NCBI GenBank assembly: GCA_019915015.1
Contig: JAHBBC010000010.1
Location: forward strand, 124,001-188,000
Length of the DNA: 64,000 nt
Origin: Auriscalpium vulgare
Lineage: Eukaryota > Basidiomycota > Agaricomycetes > Russulales > Auriscalpiaceae
Direction: 5' to 3'
Below, piece after piece: positions 23,072-34,600 of the stretch (position 1 is its first letter; every line of letters begins with the position of its first letter). The notes under the pieces are model-generated. The model was not told the DNA's origin. It saw nothing but the letters and a program-made list of their open reading frames with translations, and did no database searches. Position numbers and translations under genes: made by a program.

Positions 23072-23797
23072 TTGAAGGATCTGTGTTTCGTTCTGTGTGA
23101 AAATAACAGCTTGATCTTCCCGCTAGGGGTCTGGGTCGCGCATCTCACATCCTGTTAGCAGATCCGCGCATTTATTCTATCGCAGATATGTCGAGTTGTG
23201 TATCACGGAACGGAAAAATCTGGCACATAAGACTCGTAGAGTCGGAGGAGGGTTGGAGTGGAGGGGCCAAGCAGAGAGCGAGGCGGGGAGAAGACTCGAC
23301 GGGCCGGCCGTCGCACACCAAAAGCTTGAGAATACAGCTGTCATTGAGAGAGAAAGCGCCCTTCAGTGGCAGCGGCTCGGATTGTGAGCGTTGTCTGGCA
23401 GGAGCGAGACTCAGACAGAGAAATGGTAAGTAGCAGACGCCCGGGCCGGGCCCACCGTGTGGGAAACCGCCTCAAGCGCCGGGCTCGCCGCGCATCGGCT
23501 CGCAGTTCTTCTCCTGCCACTCATCTCCGACCTTCATCGTCCGTTAGACCTTCTTCGGTGGTGCGTACGTCTTCTGCCCAACAATATGTGATTGCTGATC
23601 TACATTCTGGGCAGGCCTTTGCTCGGGGTTCAGTCGACACTAGGGTGACTCACTGGTTAACTCGTGGTGGTCCAGGTGTGTGGCACATGGCATTTGCCAG
23701 CCTCATTCGTGTTTGCTGCCCGTCTGCTCAACTTCGTACCACTTAGAGCGTCCACTGAAGTCGGACAATACACTTCCTGGAAGGCTCGTGCCACACC
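23072..23797. other. Intergenic; upstream region of FB4 shared with FB1
   Basis: From about 23450 the sequence resembles the FB1 upstream flank and the block at 36880-37018 (shared run GTGCGTACGTCTTCTG). The segment 23072-23440 has nothing recognisable. Confidence 0.5.
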
Positions 23798-24369
23798 ATG
23801 GTGCCAGTTCTCCTGGACGTTCAGATCGTCGTAATCGATTGGGTATACCGGTTGTCTTAGAACTTATCGGTCGACTACCCTACCCTCCGGGCGTGTGCTC
23901 TTGTCTGCCGCGCGTGGAAAACCCCTGCACAGCGCCTCTTGTTCCGTCGCGTGCCCCGCGGCGGCGTCGAAGCGAACTCTTTCTATCACGCCGCCGACCG
24001 GCTCCTGGATACCCTCCACAATGCCCCACGCCTCGCCAAGCACGTCCGCTTCATTTATGTCCACTTGACAGCGAGGAATCCCGTCTCACATGAAAGGGAC
24101 CTGGCGCTCCTGGAGCTGTGTCCACACCTGGACGGTGTCTCCATTTTCGTCAATGACCCCCGCGATGCCTTCGACTCCACACTCGAAACGCGTCTCCGTG
24201 CGGCCCAGCTGCAGCCCGTGCTTTCTGAACTCGCCGCCGAAATCACGATGGTGGAATGGATCGTGCTCATGTGGCCTTCCCTCCGCGCGCTTAATGTGCG
24301 AGTTTTAGACGAGTACGTCGACCTCCCGCGGCCGCTCCCTGAAATCCATATCCCCGACACTATTCATTA
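23798..24369 (+). pseudogene. FB4: 5' part of an F-box-type gene with a nonsense codon
   Basis: From ATG 23798 the reading is LLDVQIVVIDWVYRLS, then a TAG where the family has SQ. After it comes VDYPTLRACALVCRAWKTPA and QRLLFRRVPRGG, then LELCPHLDGVSIFV. A second part reads VLDEYVDLPRPLPEIHIPDT, ending at TAG 24367-24369. The continuation of this sequence is found instead at 57272 (FB12). Here the next bases belong to the unrelated LR family, so the gene ends in a chimeric junction. Two lesions and truncation make it a pseudogene. Confidence 0.75.
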
Positions 24370-25240
24370 GACGCGGACAAAGAGGGCGGGCCGGGCACTT
24401 GCGAAGCTCCTCAGCGCGCTCGACTCCATGAAGGCCTCGCGCAATCTATTCCTCCCTCGAGCGCTGTCCTTTGGCAGCCGTGCCTCGCACCGCCCATCGG
24501 ACGCCAAAACCGTCTCCCTATCCCGCCTGACCCCCTTTTCATTCGCCGTCACACGAGGCGGCTCCGCTCAGTGCCTCCACGCTCAACCACATACTCGTGC
24601 CGCCCACCTCGACGATCACCACTCGAATGACACACAGGCGCGACAGCACGGTCGACGGCTTCACGCCCGTGATCCCGGAGCTCACGGTATACATTTCGTG
24701 TGCCCCGCCGCCCACGTCCGCGGACGACGGCGCATTTTCCGTGCGACTTGCCGCGCGCCCGCCTTCAACGAGCTCGCCGGCGCGCGCACCTTCTTCCACC
24801 TTATACACGTGCTGTGGAGTCGCCACATTGCTTGGGATGCGCTCGAGCAGCTAGAGATCGACTTCCGCCGGCGCGTGCCGTGTACGGTCGTCGCGTGGTT
24901 CGGCACGCTCAGCGCCTGCCACGTGGCGCCTCGTGAGGCGGGCGTCGCGCTGCTCGAGGTTTTCGCAGCGGACACCGAGTTTTGCGTACCCGCGCGTGTA
25001 GGATGCGCAGATATGGTCACGCGAGCGAGATGATAGCGCTGAGTCTCTGTGGGTGCGGGAGTGGCTGCCACTAGGCTGGGTACGCGAGCGAACCCGGGCG
25101 GGCCCCGCGTTGCAGAGGATGAGTCTGGTGGGGTGTACGGGGTAGGAAGGGGTAGGAAGGGGAGCTGGCGGTGTTCGTCTGCGTGACATAGAGGGTGGAC
25201 CTACTGCTTTGAGGGAAATTGGTGACTCGCGGCGGTGTGC
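24370..25240 (+). pseudogene. LR2: 5'-truncated leucine-rich gene fused to FB4
   Basis: The sequence starts abruptly with the LR segment corresponding to the GGPSTCE part of LR1, then SALDSMKASRNLFLPRALSF and SLSRLTPFSFAVTRGGSAQC. The frame then shifts: VIPELTVYISCAPPPTSADD is in another frame, while VLWSRHIAWDALEQLEIDFR and VALLEVFAADTEFCVPARVG return later. The whole region upstream of the GGPSTCE homologue is missing. It is a truncated and frameshifted relative of LR1. Confidence 0.6.
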
Positions 25241-25457
25241 CACTGTGTTCTGCGTATGACTTGAGGTAAGTTAACCGAGGAGGTGCTCTTTATCGATTAA
25301 TATAAATAACTATGAACGAGGATTTAAACATCCTAGAGATTCTCGGCGACCTGAAAAAAAAGAGAAAGGTTGGAAAGGCTGTGTAGGTGGGGTTGGGTAT
25401 TTCATGCTCAATTGTGATACTGGCGACAGAGACGTACTTACATCTGGTCAGTCGTCT
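25241..25457. other. Spacer between convergent LR2 and ZF3
   Basis: Short AT-rich spacer between opposed genes. It contains an A-rich run near 25355 and no gene. Confidence 0.5.
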
Positions 25458-26837
25458 TCATATTTCTACATCCCATCCCTCGCTAAATCCTAGCCACACA
25501 TCGTACTCCGTGTCGCTGTCGAATGCCAACTGTTCTTTGTCGCCCGTTTTGCTGTCATCGTCAAGGCTTGTATTGTCCATGGCATTCACGGCGTCTTCTG
25601 TGTCGGTCCCGGCAGCTGTCGTCGTCGCTGTCCCCCGGCCGACTCGGCTTGCCTCCTTCCTGCGCTTCAGGTAGTTCCGGTGACTGTGCACATACTGCTC
25701 AAGTATGGCCTTCGTAGCCCAGTCATTCTCGTACTTCCGCAGTATGTTGTGCTTGTTTCGCATCTTTGGCGGAGTTCAAGACAATGACACGTCCACAATG
25801 GATGCGACTCACCGTGCGACAGAATTCGGCCACCCTGTCCGCCTCTTGCATCGACCACGTCTGACGGGAGTCTATCCGTGCCTCCTTAGACAGCCAACGA
25901 GCAGAAAGCTGATCCATTGTGAGCGTCGGGAACAGATTTGATGGTTTTGTGATGCTCACCAGAATGTTTGAGTAGATTCTCTGACTCTCCGCGTCGACAT
26001 GGAGACCCATTGCCTCTTGAATGTTCAGTCCAACTCCTCGTCTCTTGCAGAGGTTCCCCTTCGGTCTCGGGATCTGCTGCTCTGTGGGATTCCCGCCCTC
26101 CCTTGACGGGGCGCCGGCAAGCTGCTCCGTGTCGTCATCGCGGGATTCATCGAAATGAAGGGATTCTCTTGATGGCCCGAGAGCGTATTGGTGCCTCGCT
26201 CGGATCGGTCCGGTTCCCAGCGGACGCCGAGATTTGCTCCGCACTAGCCGTTGGTCCGCAAAATATGGGCCTGTTCTGGAACGCGACGCGTGGACGTGGG
26301 CTGTCGCAGTGCGATGAAGTGAGGCCATGGAATCGTAGCGGAAGGAGTTGACGGCCTTGACAACAACGTCCATTGCGTCCGGGTCGGATGCTGCGACCAC
26401 CTCAGAAGTCGGCCAATGAGTCCGCGTCGTGGTCCGCCAATGCGCCGACATCGTGCTGGCACTCGCTTCCAGAGGCGGCAACTGCGATCTGTGTGCTTCA
26501 AGGTCTACGGTTGGCACGCTGATTTCATCCCATCATCAAAACACGGCTTACTGCGGTGCACTTCCCCATGTCGTTTCGCGACGCCTGGCGGCATCGCCTT
26601 CGCCGCCTGCTTCGTGGCCTCCTGATGCGCCGCCGCCTGCTCAACCGGCTCCACACTCGCGAACTCTGGAACGCACGTGCTGGCCTCGATGTCGGGGCCG
26701 CGGTGCACGTCAGGCGTCTCGAGGTGCCTTCTCAACGCCTCTCCTCGCAAAGCGATTGCTTGTTGACACAGTTCGCATCTTCGGGAATTCGAGTGGCCCG
26801 GGGAGTTACAAGAGCACGGGAAAATAGATCTCGACAT
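25458..26837 (-). CDS. ZF3: intact uncharacterised protein with N-terminal C2H2-like finger
   Basis: Exons on the reverse strand are 26837-26552, 26504-25813 and 25763-25458. Introns of 47 and 49 nt (GTAAGC..GTAG; GTGAGT..AAAG) keep the frame, giving 427 residues. The finger reads CELCQQAIALRGEALRRHLE followed by TPDVH (C-x2-C-x13-H-x6-H), after CSCNSPGHSNS. The centre is polar with APSREGGNPTEQQIPRPKG once. The last exon begins MRNKHNILRKYENDWATKAI and ends in acidic sequence with DTEYDVWLGFSEG. It is the only family copy here without a visible lesion, although the middle exon is shorter than in ZF1 and ZF4. The neighbour FB5 lies upstream and LR2 is convergent. The function is unknown; nuclear location is only suggested by the finger. 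Confidence 0.65.
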
Positions 26838-27703
26838 CGATGGGAAGAAGCTGGGTCGAAGACTCGCAAGATGGGGCGTGCGGATGGCGCGGTGTAAAAG
26901 GAAGTTAAATAACGTAGCCCTCCGGCTCGGCACTTTTGACCGCGCGTCGTAGGATTCACATGCGGCTGTGCTGATTGATGGCCTTGTTGTGCTATTGTTC
27001 ACGGGCGTATGTCTTCCCTGCGGTAATGGTAATGTCAAGGCAGATGTTGACGTCTTCGGAAACCTGGCGCGTTGTACGGTGCGATTGTCCCAACTCTTTT
27101 GTTATGTCGAGCGATCAGAATGTTGAGCAAGCGCGCCGCGCCACCTTCGAGAACCGTGGCTTTGGATACCAGTCGCATGCGCGAGCGTCAGTTTGCATGG
27201 TCGTTGGCGAAGATTGTGTTTCTAATAAGGCGATTGACTACCTCTCACAAATACCCGCCTTCCGATGCTCTCTTTAAGCCCTGCCTTTTCTACCAAGATC
27301 GTGAGTCGGACAAATTCGCAGCGTGTCATACTGGGCTTGCGAGTACGACAGAGACCGGCACCCTGCAGACCTTGCGCGTCCCGCTAAGGGAGCCGGGCCG
27401 CCTTCTTGACTATCCGCAAAGCATGTCAAGGTGTATGCGCTGTCCTGCGCCACGCGCCATCGACGAGGTCCCGGAGAGCACGTTGACGAACGCATAGATT
27501 GCGATAACGTGGAAGAAATGCGGGAGCAGAAGATATGTGGCTGGTCTCGTATGTAGGCCACCGCATATCCGGGACAGCGACGAAAGACAACCGCAGCCCA
27601 CCAGGGCGTGCTTTGACTTCGGTGCTTGATGGGAGCGCTTCCGCGCGGAAGCTTCGCGTTGTTGTGGAAAACGAGAACTTGAAGGGGACGGCAGCGGGTC
27701 ATA
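26838..27703. other. Intergenic block repeated from 12448-13310 in inverse
   Basis: The sequence aligns by eye with the FB2-ZF1 spacer over several hundred bases and includes the ZF3 promoter side (26838-26960). No gene is recognised. Confidence 0.6.
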
Positions 27704-28697
27704 TCAGATCCAGTCAACGTCGAGGGCAGTCTGTGGACTGACTGTCAATACACGTCACCATACGACGAGTACCTGCGGGACTCACCGGGAAGCAATCCGG
27801 CGATTCATAAAACGCAAATTCAATCCCGCGGTCGCGGCATGCATCCTCCATCATCTTGAGCACCTCCGCCCGTGTGCAAGTGAACAGCTGTAGACTATTC
27901 GCCGTGCGCAACGCCGGCGCAAGAAAGCTGGTGTCCTGCTGTTGGCTGCCCCACGGGTGGTACCCAAAGTGACGCAGAGTGCGCGGGAGCACAACGGCCT
28001 GCTCGGGCAGCTTGTCGCATACGATGCTCTCTACTTGTTCGAGCTCGTCCATGGTCTCCTGCGGCGGGAAGTAGCCCGAAATGTGCAGAGTCTTGAGCCG
28101 AGAAAATGAGGCGAGCGCGCGGAGGATGCTGTTTGCATCGTGCACAGAATCATTGTAAACCACTTGGAGATGGCGGAGCGCGGGGAAGCCGTTGTCTGGT
28201 AGGATGATCTTATGGGCGTCGGATGTCGACAACGTCAGGGCCTCGATGGATGAGGGAACGGGGAGCAGCCGCGGGTTATTCTCGTTGAAATATACGGACA
28301 CCTCCAGCGCGCGTACGGAAGGCCACATCTCGATGACGCGGCCGACCAGTGTTTGCTCGCCCGAGACTTTCAGGCTGACGGGGTGCAGAGGGATCGCGCG
28401 CAGGCGGGCTTCCATATCTGCGCTTGGGGGCTTGGTGAAGGAGCCAAAAGGAAAACCGATGCCCGTAACATGCGGGCAGAGCTCAAGCAGAGAGAGGCTG
28501 TCGGCGTCGCGGGCGACGCTCCTGTGGGAGTCCCAAAGGTGGATGTGGACGACGCGCACATGCGCAGCAAGGTGCGGGTTCGTGCGGAGGGTGCGGAGGA
28601 GTAGATGGATGCGGGGAAGCCGGGTCCGAGTCGGACGATAGTCGCCACTGCCGGGGTAGGGTACGCGTCGAAGCAGGAGGCTCTGGGCGATGCCTCG
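27704..28697 (-). pseudogene. FB5: 5'-truncated F-box-type gene made by tandem duplication
   Basis: The reverse reading includes LLLRRVPYPGSGDYR and LRTNPHLAAHVRVVHIHLWD. It continues through the leucine-rich region and LPRTLRHFGYHPW to a 55-nt intron (27785-27731) and the tail TALDVDWI, with stop 27706-27704. The N-terminal F-box start and core are missing. At 28697 the gene is joined directly to a copy of the 3' flank of FB6. The remaining frame is open, so an internal ATG (28559) could still give 260 or more residues. Closest relatives are FB6, FB2 and FB7. Confidence 0.75.
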
Positions 28698-28744
28698 CGT
28701 TGTTGTGGAAAACGAGAACTTGAAGGGGACGGCAGCGGGTCATA

Positions 28745-30366
28745 TCAGATCCAGTCAACGTCGAGGGCAGTCTGTGGACTGACTGTCAATACACGTCACC
28801 ATACGACGATTACCTGCGGGACTCACCGGGAAGCAATCCGGCGATTCATAAAACGCAAATTCAATCCCGCGGTCGCGGCATGCATCCTCCATCATCTTGA
28901 GCACCTCCGCCCGTGTGCAAGTGAACAGCTGTAGACTATTCGCTGTGCGCAACGCCAGCTCAAGAAAACCGGTGTCCTGCTGTTGAATGTACCGCGGCCA
29001 GGGGTGGTACCCAACGTGACGCAGAGTGCGTGGGAGCACAACCGCCTGCTCGGGAAGCTTGACGCATACGATGCTCTCGACTTGTTCGAGCTCGTCCATG
29101 GTCTCCTGCGGCGGGAAGTCGCCTATGATTTTCAGAGTCTTGAGCCGAGAAAATGAAGCGAGTGCGCGGAGGTTGCTGTTTGCGTCGTGCAGACCAGAAT
29201 AATCGTACGCCACTTGGAGATGGCGGAGCGCGGGGAAGCCGTTGTCTGGTAGGATGATCTTATGGGCGTCGGATGTCAACAATGTCAGGGCCTCGATGGA
29301 TGAGGGAACGGGGAGCAGCCGCGGGTTATTCTCGTTGGAATATACGTACACCTCCAGCGCGCGTACGGAAGGCCACATCTCGATGACGCGGCCGACCAGT
29401 GTTTGCTCGCCCGAGACTTTCAGGCTGACGGGGTGCAGAGGGATCGCGCGCAGGCGGGCTTCCATATCTGCGCATGGGGGCTTGATGAAGGAGCCCGGAT
29501 AAAATCCGATGCCCGAAACATGCGGGCAGAGCTCAAGCAGAGAGAGGCTGTCGGCGTCGTGGGCGACGCTCCAGCCGTAGTCCCAAAGGTGGATGTGGAC
29601 GACGCGCACATGCGCAGCAAGGTGCGGGCTCGTGCGGAGGGTGCGGAGGAGTAGATGGATGCGGGGAAGCCGGGTCCGAGTCGGACGATAGTCGCCACCG
29701 CCGGGGTAGGGTACGCGTCGAAGCAGGAGGCTCTGGGCGATGCGTCGCCATGCGCGGCAGACGAGAGCACACGCGAGGAGAGTAGGGTAGTCGATTCGCT
29801 TGGCCGCCGCGTCCGCATTCGCCAGCTCGGCACCGTCAAGATGCGCGTGCGCGCGCCACGCATGATTGTAGGCCGGGTAGGGGAAGGGTATGCGCGAGAT
29901 CGGAGGCTTTTTCCCCACTGGGGTTTTTTACTGCCCTGATTGATGACCGTTGGGTTCGCAGGGTTCGCAGGGCCGCAGGAATGGGTTAGGTGGTTACAAC
30001 AGGTCTCGGTACTATACGGTCCTCATCCCCCTCCACATTCCTCGTCTGCTTCGCCCCATCGCCTCCACTCGCCATTCACTTCCGTCACCCCACCTTCACG
30101 CCTCCCTCACATCACGTCGTCCCCTCCATGCTTCGTTCATTCGGCGTTAGTTATCCCTCACCCTCGAGTCAAGGCGCCCCTGTCCCAGCCTCGTCTAGTC
30201 CCGGGCGAGCGCAGGGCGGGGGGCCCACGTGTAGCGATGTCACGCATGGGGCCGCGTGCCCCGAGTTGACAATAAATATGATTCCAATGATGGCGTGTTG
30301 GGATAGCGTATAGACAGATTCCATGACCGCGTTCTGGATGTCGAGGGGCAAGGCCCGGATCGCCAT
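28745..30366 (-). pseudogene. FB6: F-box-type gene split by an insertion of about 490 bp
   Basis: The normal start is at ATG 30366, with IRALPLDIQNAVMESVYTLS and QHA, up to about 30290. Homology resumes at 29795 with IDYPTLLACALVCRAWRRIA and continues through LPRTLRHVGYHPW to a 55-nt intron (28826-28772) and the tail TALDVDWI, with stop 28747-28745. Inside the insertion an ATG at 29918 is in frame with the rest. A chimeric 387-residue reading is therefore open up to the intron, with a new N-terminus (RAHAHLDGAELANADAAA) in place of the first part of the F-box. Whether it is expressed is unknown. Confidence 0.7.
29796..30289. mobile_element. Insertion of about 490 bp within FB6, origin unknown
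   Basis: The segment separates two parts of FB6 that are contiguous in FB2 and FB7. It is CT-rich on the + strand in its middle (about 30020-30180). No terminal repeats are evident, and no clear target duplication beyond two or three bases. It could be a fragment of another gene or a degenerate transposon. Confidence 0.5.
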
Positions 30367-30492
30367 GATGTGAGGCAGAAGATCGGGCTTTCAGCGATGA
30401 ATACTGTGGGGGGTTTCAATATGCTTGAGTCCGTAGAGGAGACTGTTACTCACGATGGTGGTCCACGATATCTCTGCGGTATGATTCGTCAA
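30367..30492 (-). pseudogene. U2 distal part: 3' end of the unknown gene, cut off by the copia element
   Basis: The sequence corresponds to the U1 3' region near 11200-11290 in inverse orientation (shared runs around TGAGTCCGTAGAGGA and TGGTGGTCCA). It ends at the copia target site GTCAA. Its other part is at 36480-36861. Confidence 0.45.
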
Positions 30493-30976
30493 TGTTGGAA
30501 TTTGGTGATGACGCTAGTCTCATGACAAATACTATGGAATGATCTAGAACGATCTGGACTTGTTTGATCATGGAACATTGTAGAATAGTCTAGAATAGCT
30601 ACTGTACAGGATTGCTATACGCTTACTCAGGTCTTAACTCCTATCTCCTAGGATGACTGATGTACTTACTGATGCTGTGCAAGCTGACTGATTCTTACAC
30701 ATTATGTCTTACACATATGCTTTATGCTTACTACACAATTTCTGATTGGTTGATATGCAGAGCCCCAAGTAGTATAAAAGGGCTCCTTTCTTCGCTCAGA
30801 TACCTCAGTCTTTTCACATCACAGACTGAGGTGAGCATTCCTATGCATACTTAGGAGTCTTCTCTTTACTAACTCACTTGTAGTATAGACTAACGTCTCT
30901 CTAAGGTACTGCAATACAGTCTTTTCACATCACAGACTGAGTATAGACTAACGTCTCTCTAAGTTGTGTTTCATCA
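30493..30976 (+). repeat. 5' LTR of the copia element
   Basis: 484 bp, TG..CA ends. A TATA-like element (AGTATAAAAGGG at about 30772) probably drives the genomic transcript. An internal direct repeat near the end contains CAGTCTTTTCACATCACAGA twice. Confidence 0.95.
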
Positions 30977-30992
30977 GGTTATGGGCCCTGCC
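30977..30992 (-). other. Primer-binding site resembling the anticodon arm of initiator tRNA-Met
   Basis: Immediately after the 5' LTR the sequence GGTTATGGGCCCTGCC is complementary, with about one mismatch, to the anticodon-arm region of eukaryotic initiator tRNA-Met (which contains CAGGGCTCATAACC) rather than to its 3' end. Drosophila copia is known to prime from an internally cut initiator tRNA fragment. By analogy this element likely uses a half-tRNA primer. The tRNA sequence is from general knowledge, not from this window. Confidence 0.6.
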
Positions 30993-31670
30993 TGAACACC
31001 TGCTACAAGAAGTTACTTTGCTTTTTATCAAGGCGAGTCTACCATCATCTTCCCACTCGCGCCCTATCTTGGAGCTCTTCATTGAGCTGCCATTGTGCTC
31101 TCGCCCCTTTGGGGTTACGCGAGCGCTGATGACGGAGGCATGGCGATGCCAGAAGTCAGCGTGAGCCCTTCTGCCCTGTCCCTCTGTGCGCATACTGTAC
31201 AATTACCTACCCTGGTGTAGACCACAACTGTGTCGAACCAGAAGAGTCCACTACGGGCTTAGGGGAACCTGGGGAAGCCTGGGGGAACCATAGGTCCACT
31301 GAACTGTTGGCTGTCTGTCCCTTAAGTGGGAAGCAGTTTTGGTGTCCCAATCCTGAGGGCGGTAGTCAATCCACCCAGGAGCACCTGTTACAACTGCAGT
31401 GCGCTACTATAAGTACTTAGATTTGTGGAGCCCAACCATCTAGGCTTTAATTAGGATCCGGAGGTGTACCTTGGTGCATTCTCGTTTCATCCTAACCACA
31501 AATTTGCGTACAAGTACTGTAATTGTACTGTATATGCGCACATGGACATGGGCAGGACAGGACCTTAGGGTTCTGGCTTAGAGATACAGCACATAGGGTT
31601 GACGTCGTCTTGAACTTCTTAAAGAATCTGGGTCTGACTGCTCCTCAAACCCAGATCATTCGCTCTTCAC

Positions 31671-34600
31671 ATGTCTGGAGAATTACTTCCCAAAGGATTT
31701 ACCATCCTAGCTGGAAACAGCAACTATGCCCTTTGGCAAGATGATATGATGGCCTTTCTTAAAGTCAAGAAGCTCTGGAGGTACACCAGTGGCTCCAAGC
31801 CATCTCCCAAAGCTGCAGATCCAGACAATCCTACTGCAACTGAGGTGGAGGCAGAGGCAGTATGGGATGAAGAAGATGATGTGGCGCTTGGATACATTAA
31901 AGCATCCCTGGCACCAGCCTTGAAGAACAAAGTGGGCAACGATGACCACTCTTCTGATGCCTGGAAATTTCTCAAAACATCCTATTCCAAACCCGGCACT
32001 CGCACCATCTTCACCCAATTTGACCTCTACCTTTCCACCCGTCTCATCGATACCAAACCTCTTGGACCTCAGATCAATGACTTTGATCAGCAGTATGAGA
32101 ATCTCAAGAAGAATGGCATAACTGTTACACCCATCCAACACGCGTACTTCCTCCTCAAGGCCCTCCCAGATTCCTACAAGGCATTTAGGGATCTTACCCT
32201 TGATTCCTTCAGTGACCTTAAAACTGCCACTCCTGCTGAGATCACTACTCGCATCCTTGGCAAAGAGGCTAGCATAAAGGCAGACTCCACCATCGCTGCC
32301 ACTGTTAATTCTGCGGCTGCCAAAGCCAAAGGAAAGCAGAAGGTGGAGAAGGGCAAGTGCAAGTACTGTCACAAGAAGGGTCACTGGGAGGCCAATTGTC
32401 GCAAGAAACAGGCTGATGAAGCTGGCGACAAGAAGAAGGGAGGGGACAGTAGTGGCGGCGGCGGAGGTAGTAGTAAACCCTCTGTAAATGCTCTAATTGT
32501 TGAGGCCTCGTCCTCCAATGAAGTCGCTGTTGCCTGGTACCTCTCGCCTGATAAGAATCGCTGGATGCTTGACAGTGGTTGCTCTCACCATATTACACAT
32601 ACACGTACAGACTTTGCCCAGTACACGCCCCTAGAAAAACCTGGACATATTGCCGTTGGTGATAGTACTGCCCAGGCTATGCACTTCTATGGGACGGGCA
32701 CTGTCAATGCGTGGACAGATGTGGATGGGAAGCGTGTTGCGGTCACGCTTAAGAATGTGCTTTTTGCACCTAAAGCCGCTCATCGATACATATCGGTGAC
32801 TACACTGTTGAACCAGAAGTTTGATGTGCTTCTACGTGGTTCTACAGGAGTGTGTACAATAGAACGCGCTGGCATAACCTATGGTATTGGCCAAAAGCAC
32901 GATCAGTTTTATTGGTTGGAGCTTACGCCTAAACCTGCGGTTCATGAGGCGACGGTTAAAGATGCGGTCTCGGTTGACATTGCTCATGGACGCTTTGCTC
33001 ATATGTCACATGGCGCCCTGAAACGACTTACTTCTGAAGTTGTCAAAGGGATTGTCATAGACCATTCTACAGTGGCTACTAAACCCTGTCATGGATGTGA
33101 GCTTGGCAAGAGCACTCGCCAGACCTACCCTAGTTCAGATAAGCGTGCCACCAGGGTTCTTGGCAAAATCCATTCGGATCTAGTCGGACCTATGCGTGTG
33201 CAGTCTATCCAAGGATTCACATATATTGCGACATTCCTCGACGACTTCAGTAACAAAGGAGTTGCTATGTTCCTCAAGCGAAAGTCAGATTTTCTCCTGG
33301 CATTTGAGACATTCCTGGCCAGAGCTGAGAAGGAAACTAGTGTCAAGCTAGTGATCTTTCACTCTGATCGAGGAGGGGAATATATAAATACTATCTTGGA
33401 TAAACGCTTTAAAGAACTGGGCATCACGCATCATAAAACCATGCCTTACACGCCACAACAGAACGGACGTGCGGAGCGCTGGAATCGTACCATCATGGAG
33501 AAAGCCCTGTCTATGCTTCATCATGCAGGCTTGTCTCTTGGGTTCTGGCAATGCGCGGTTGAGACTGCTGTTCATATCTACAATCGCACTCCCACCCGTA
33601 CGTTGAAATGGAAGACGCCAATGGAGGTATGGAGTGCTGGTCACATTCCTGACGTTGCGTACTTTCGCGTTTTTGGCTGCAAAGCCTACGTGCACATTCA
33701 GAAGGAACATCGTCATAAATTGGAACCTAATGCCAAAGAAATGACGTTTGTGGGTTACGAGGATGGTTCAAAAGGTTACCGTTTCTGGAATCCTGCCACC
33801 CGGTCCATTGTGTTGTCTGGCGAAGCAACATTTGATGAGACTTCCTTCATTTCAAGACCAACCCAGAAAGCGCCCCCAAGCGCTCCTGATCCTCCTACTC
33901 AACACCTAAGTCTCTCTGATTTAATCAATGATGAGGACTTCACTCCTGAACGGAGGCCTGTGCCCGCTCCTCCAGTTAACGCAGCTGGAGATGACTCGGA
34001 TCCAGATGAGGATCCAGCACCCAAAGTAGAGAAAGACGATTCTAAGGTTAAAACACCACCTGCTACACCACCACCATCACGACCACATACGCCTCCACCT
34101 CCTGCTCCACCTCGCACACCACCTCGTCGCGCAACCAATGCTAGAGTTGATAATGAAGCACTTAGGCATAGAGTCCCACCGTTAGAAGAATCTCCACCTA
34201 TCGCTGAAGCAGTGACACCACCAGCGCGTCCACGACGTGCAAATGCTGGTCAAAGAGCTGCAAGGCTCGGCGATCAGTATGATGGCTTAACTGCACTTCA
34301 AGTTGAACAGCTGGATCTTCGACGGCGATTGCCTGATACACAAGGACTTGTGCGTCAGCTGGACTTTGAAGCTCCTAATCTCCACGCTCTGTTAGATCTC
34401 ATGGTTGGTCACGATCCCAAAACCTACACAGAGGCTATGGCATCGCGAGATTTTTCCAAATGGTGGGAGGCGTGTCGGTATGAATTGGACCAGCTGAATA
34501 AGCTTGGTACTTGGGAACTGGTGGACAGACCAAAGAATAGAAAAGTCATTAAAAATCGTTGGGTGTTTAAGCTCAAGTCCAATGGCGTTTATCGTGCACG

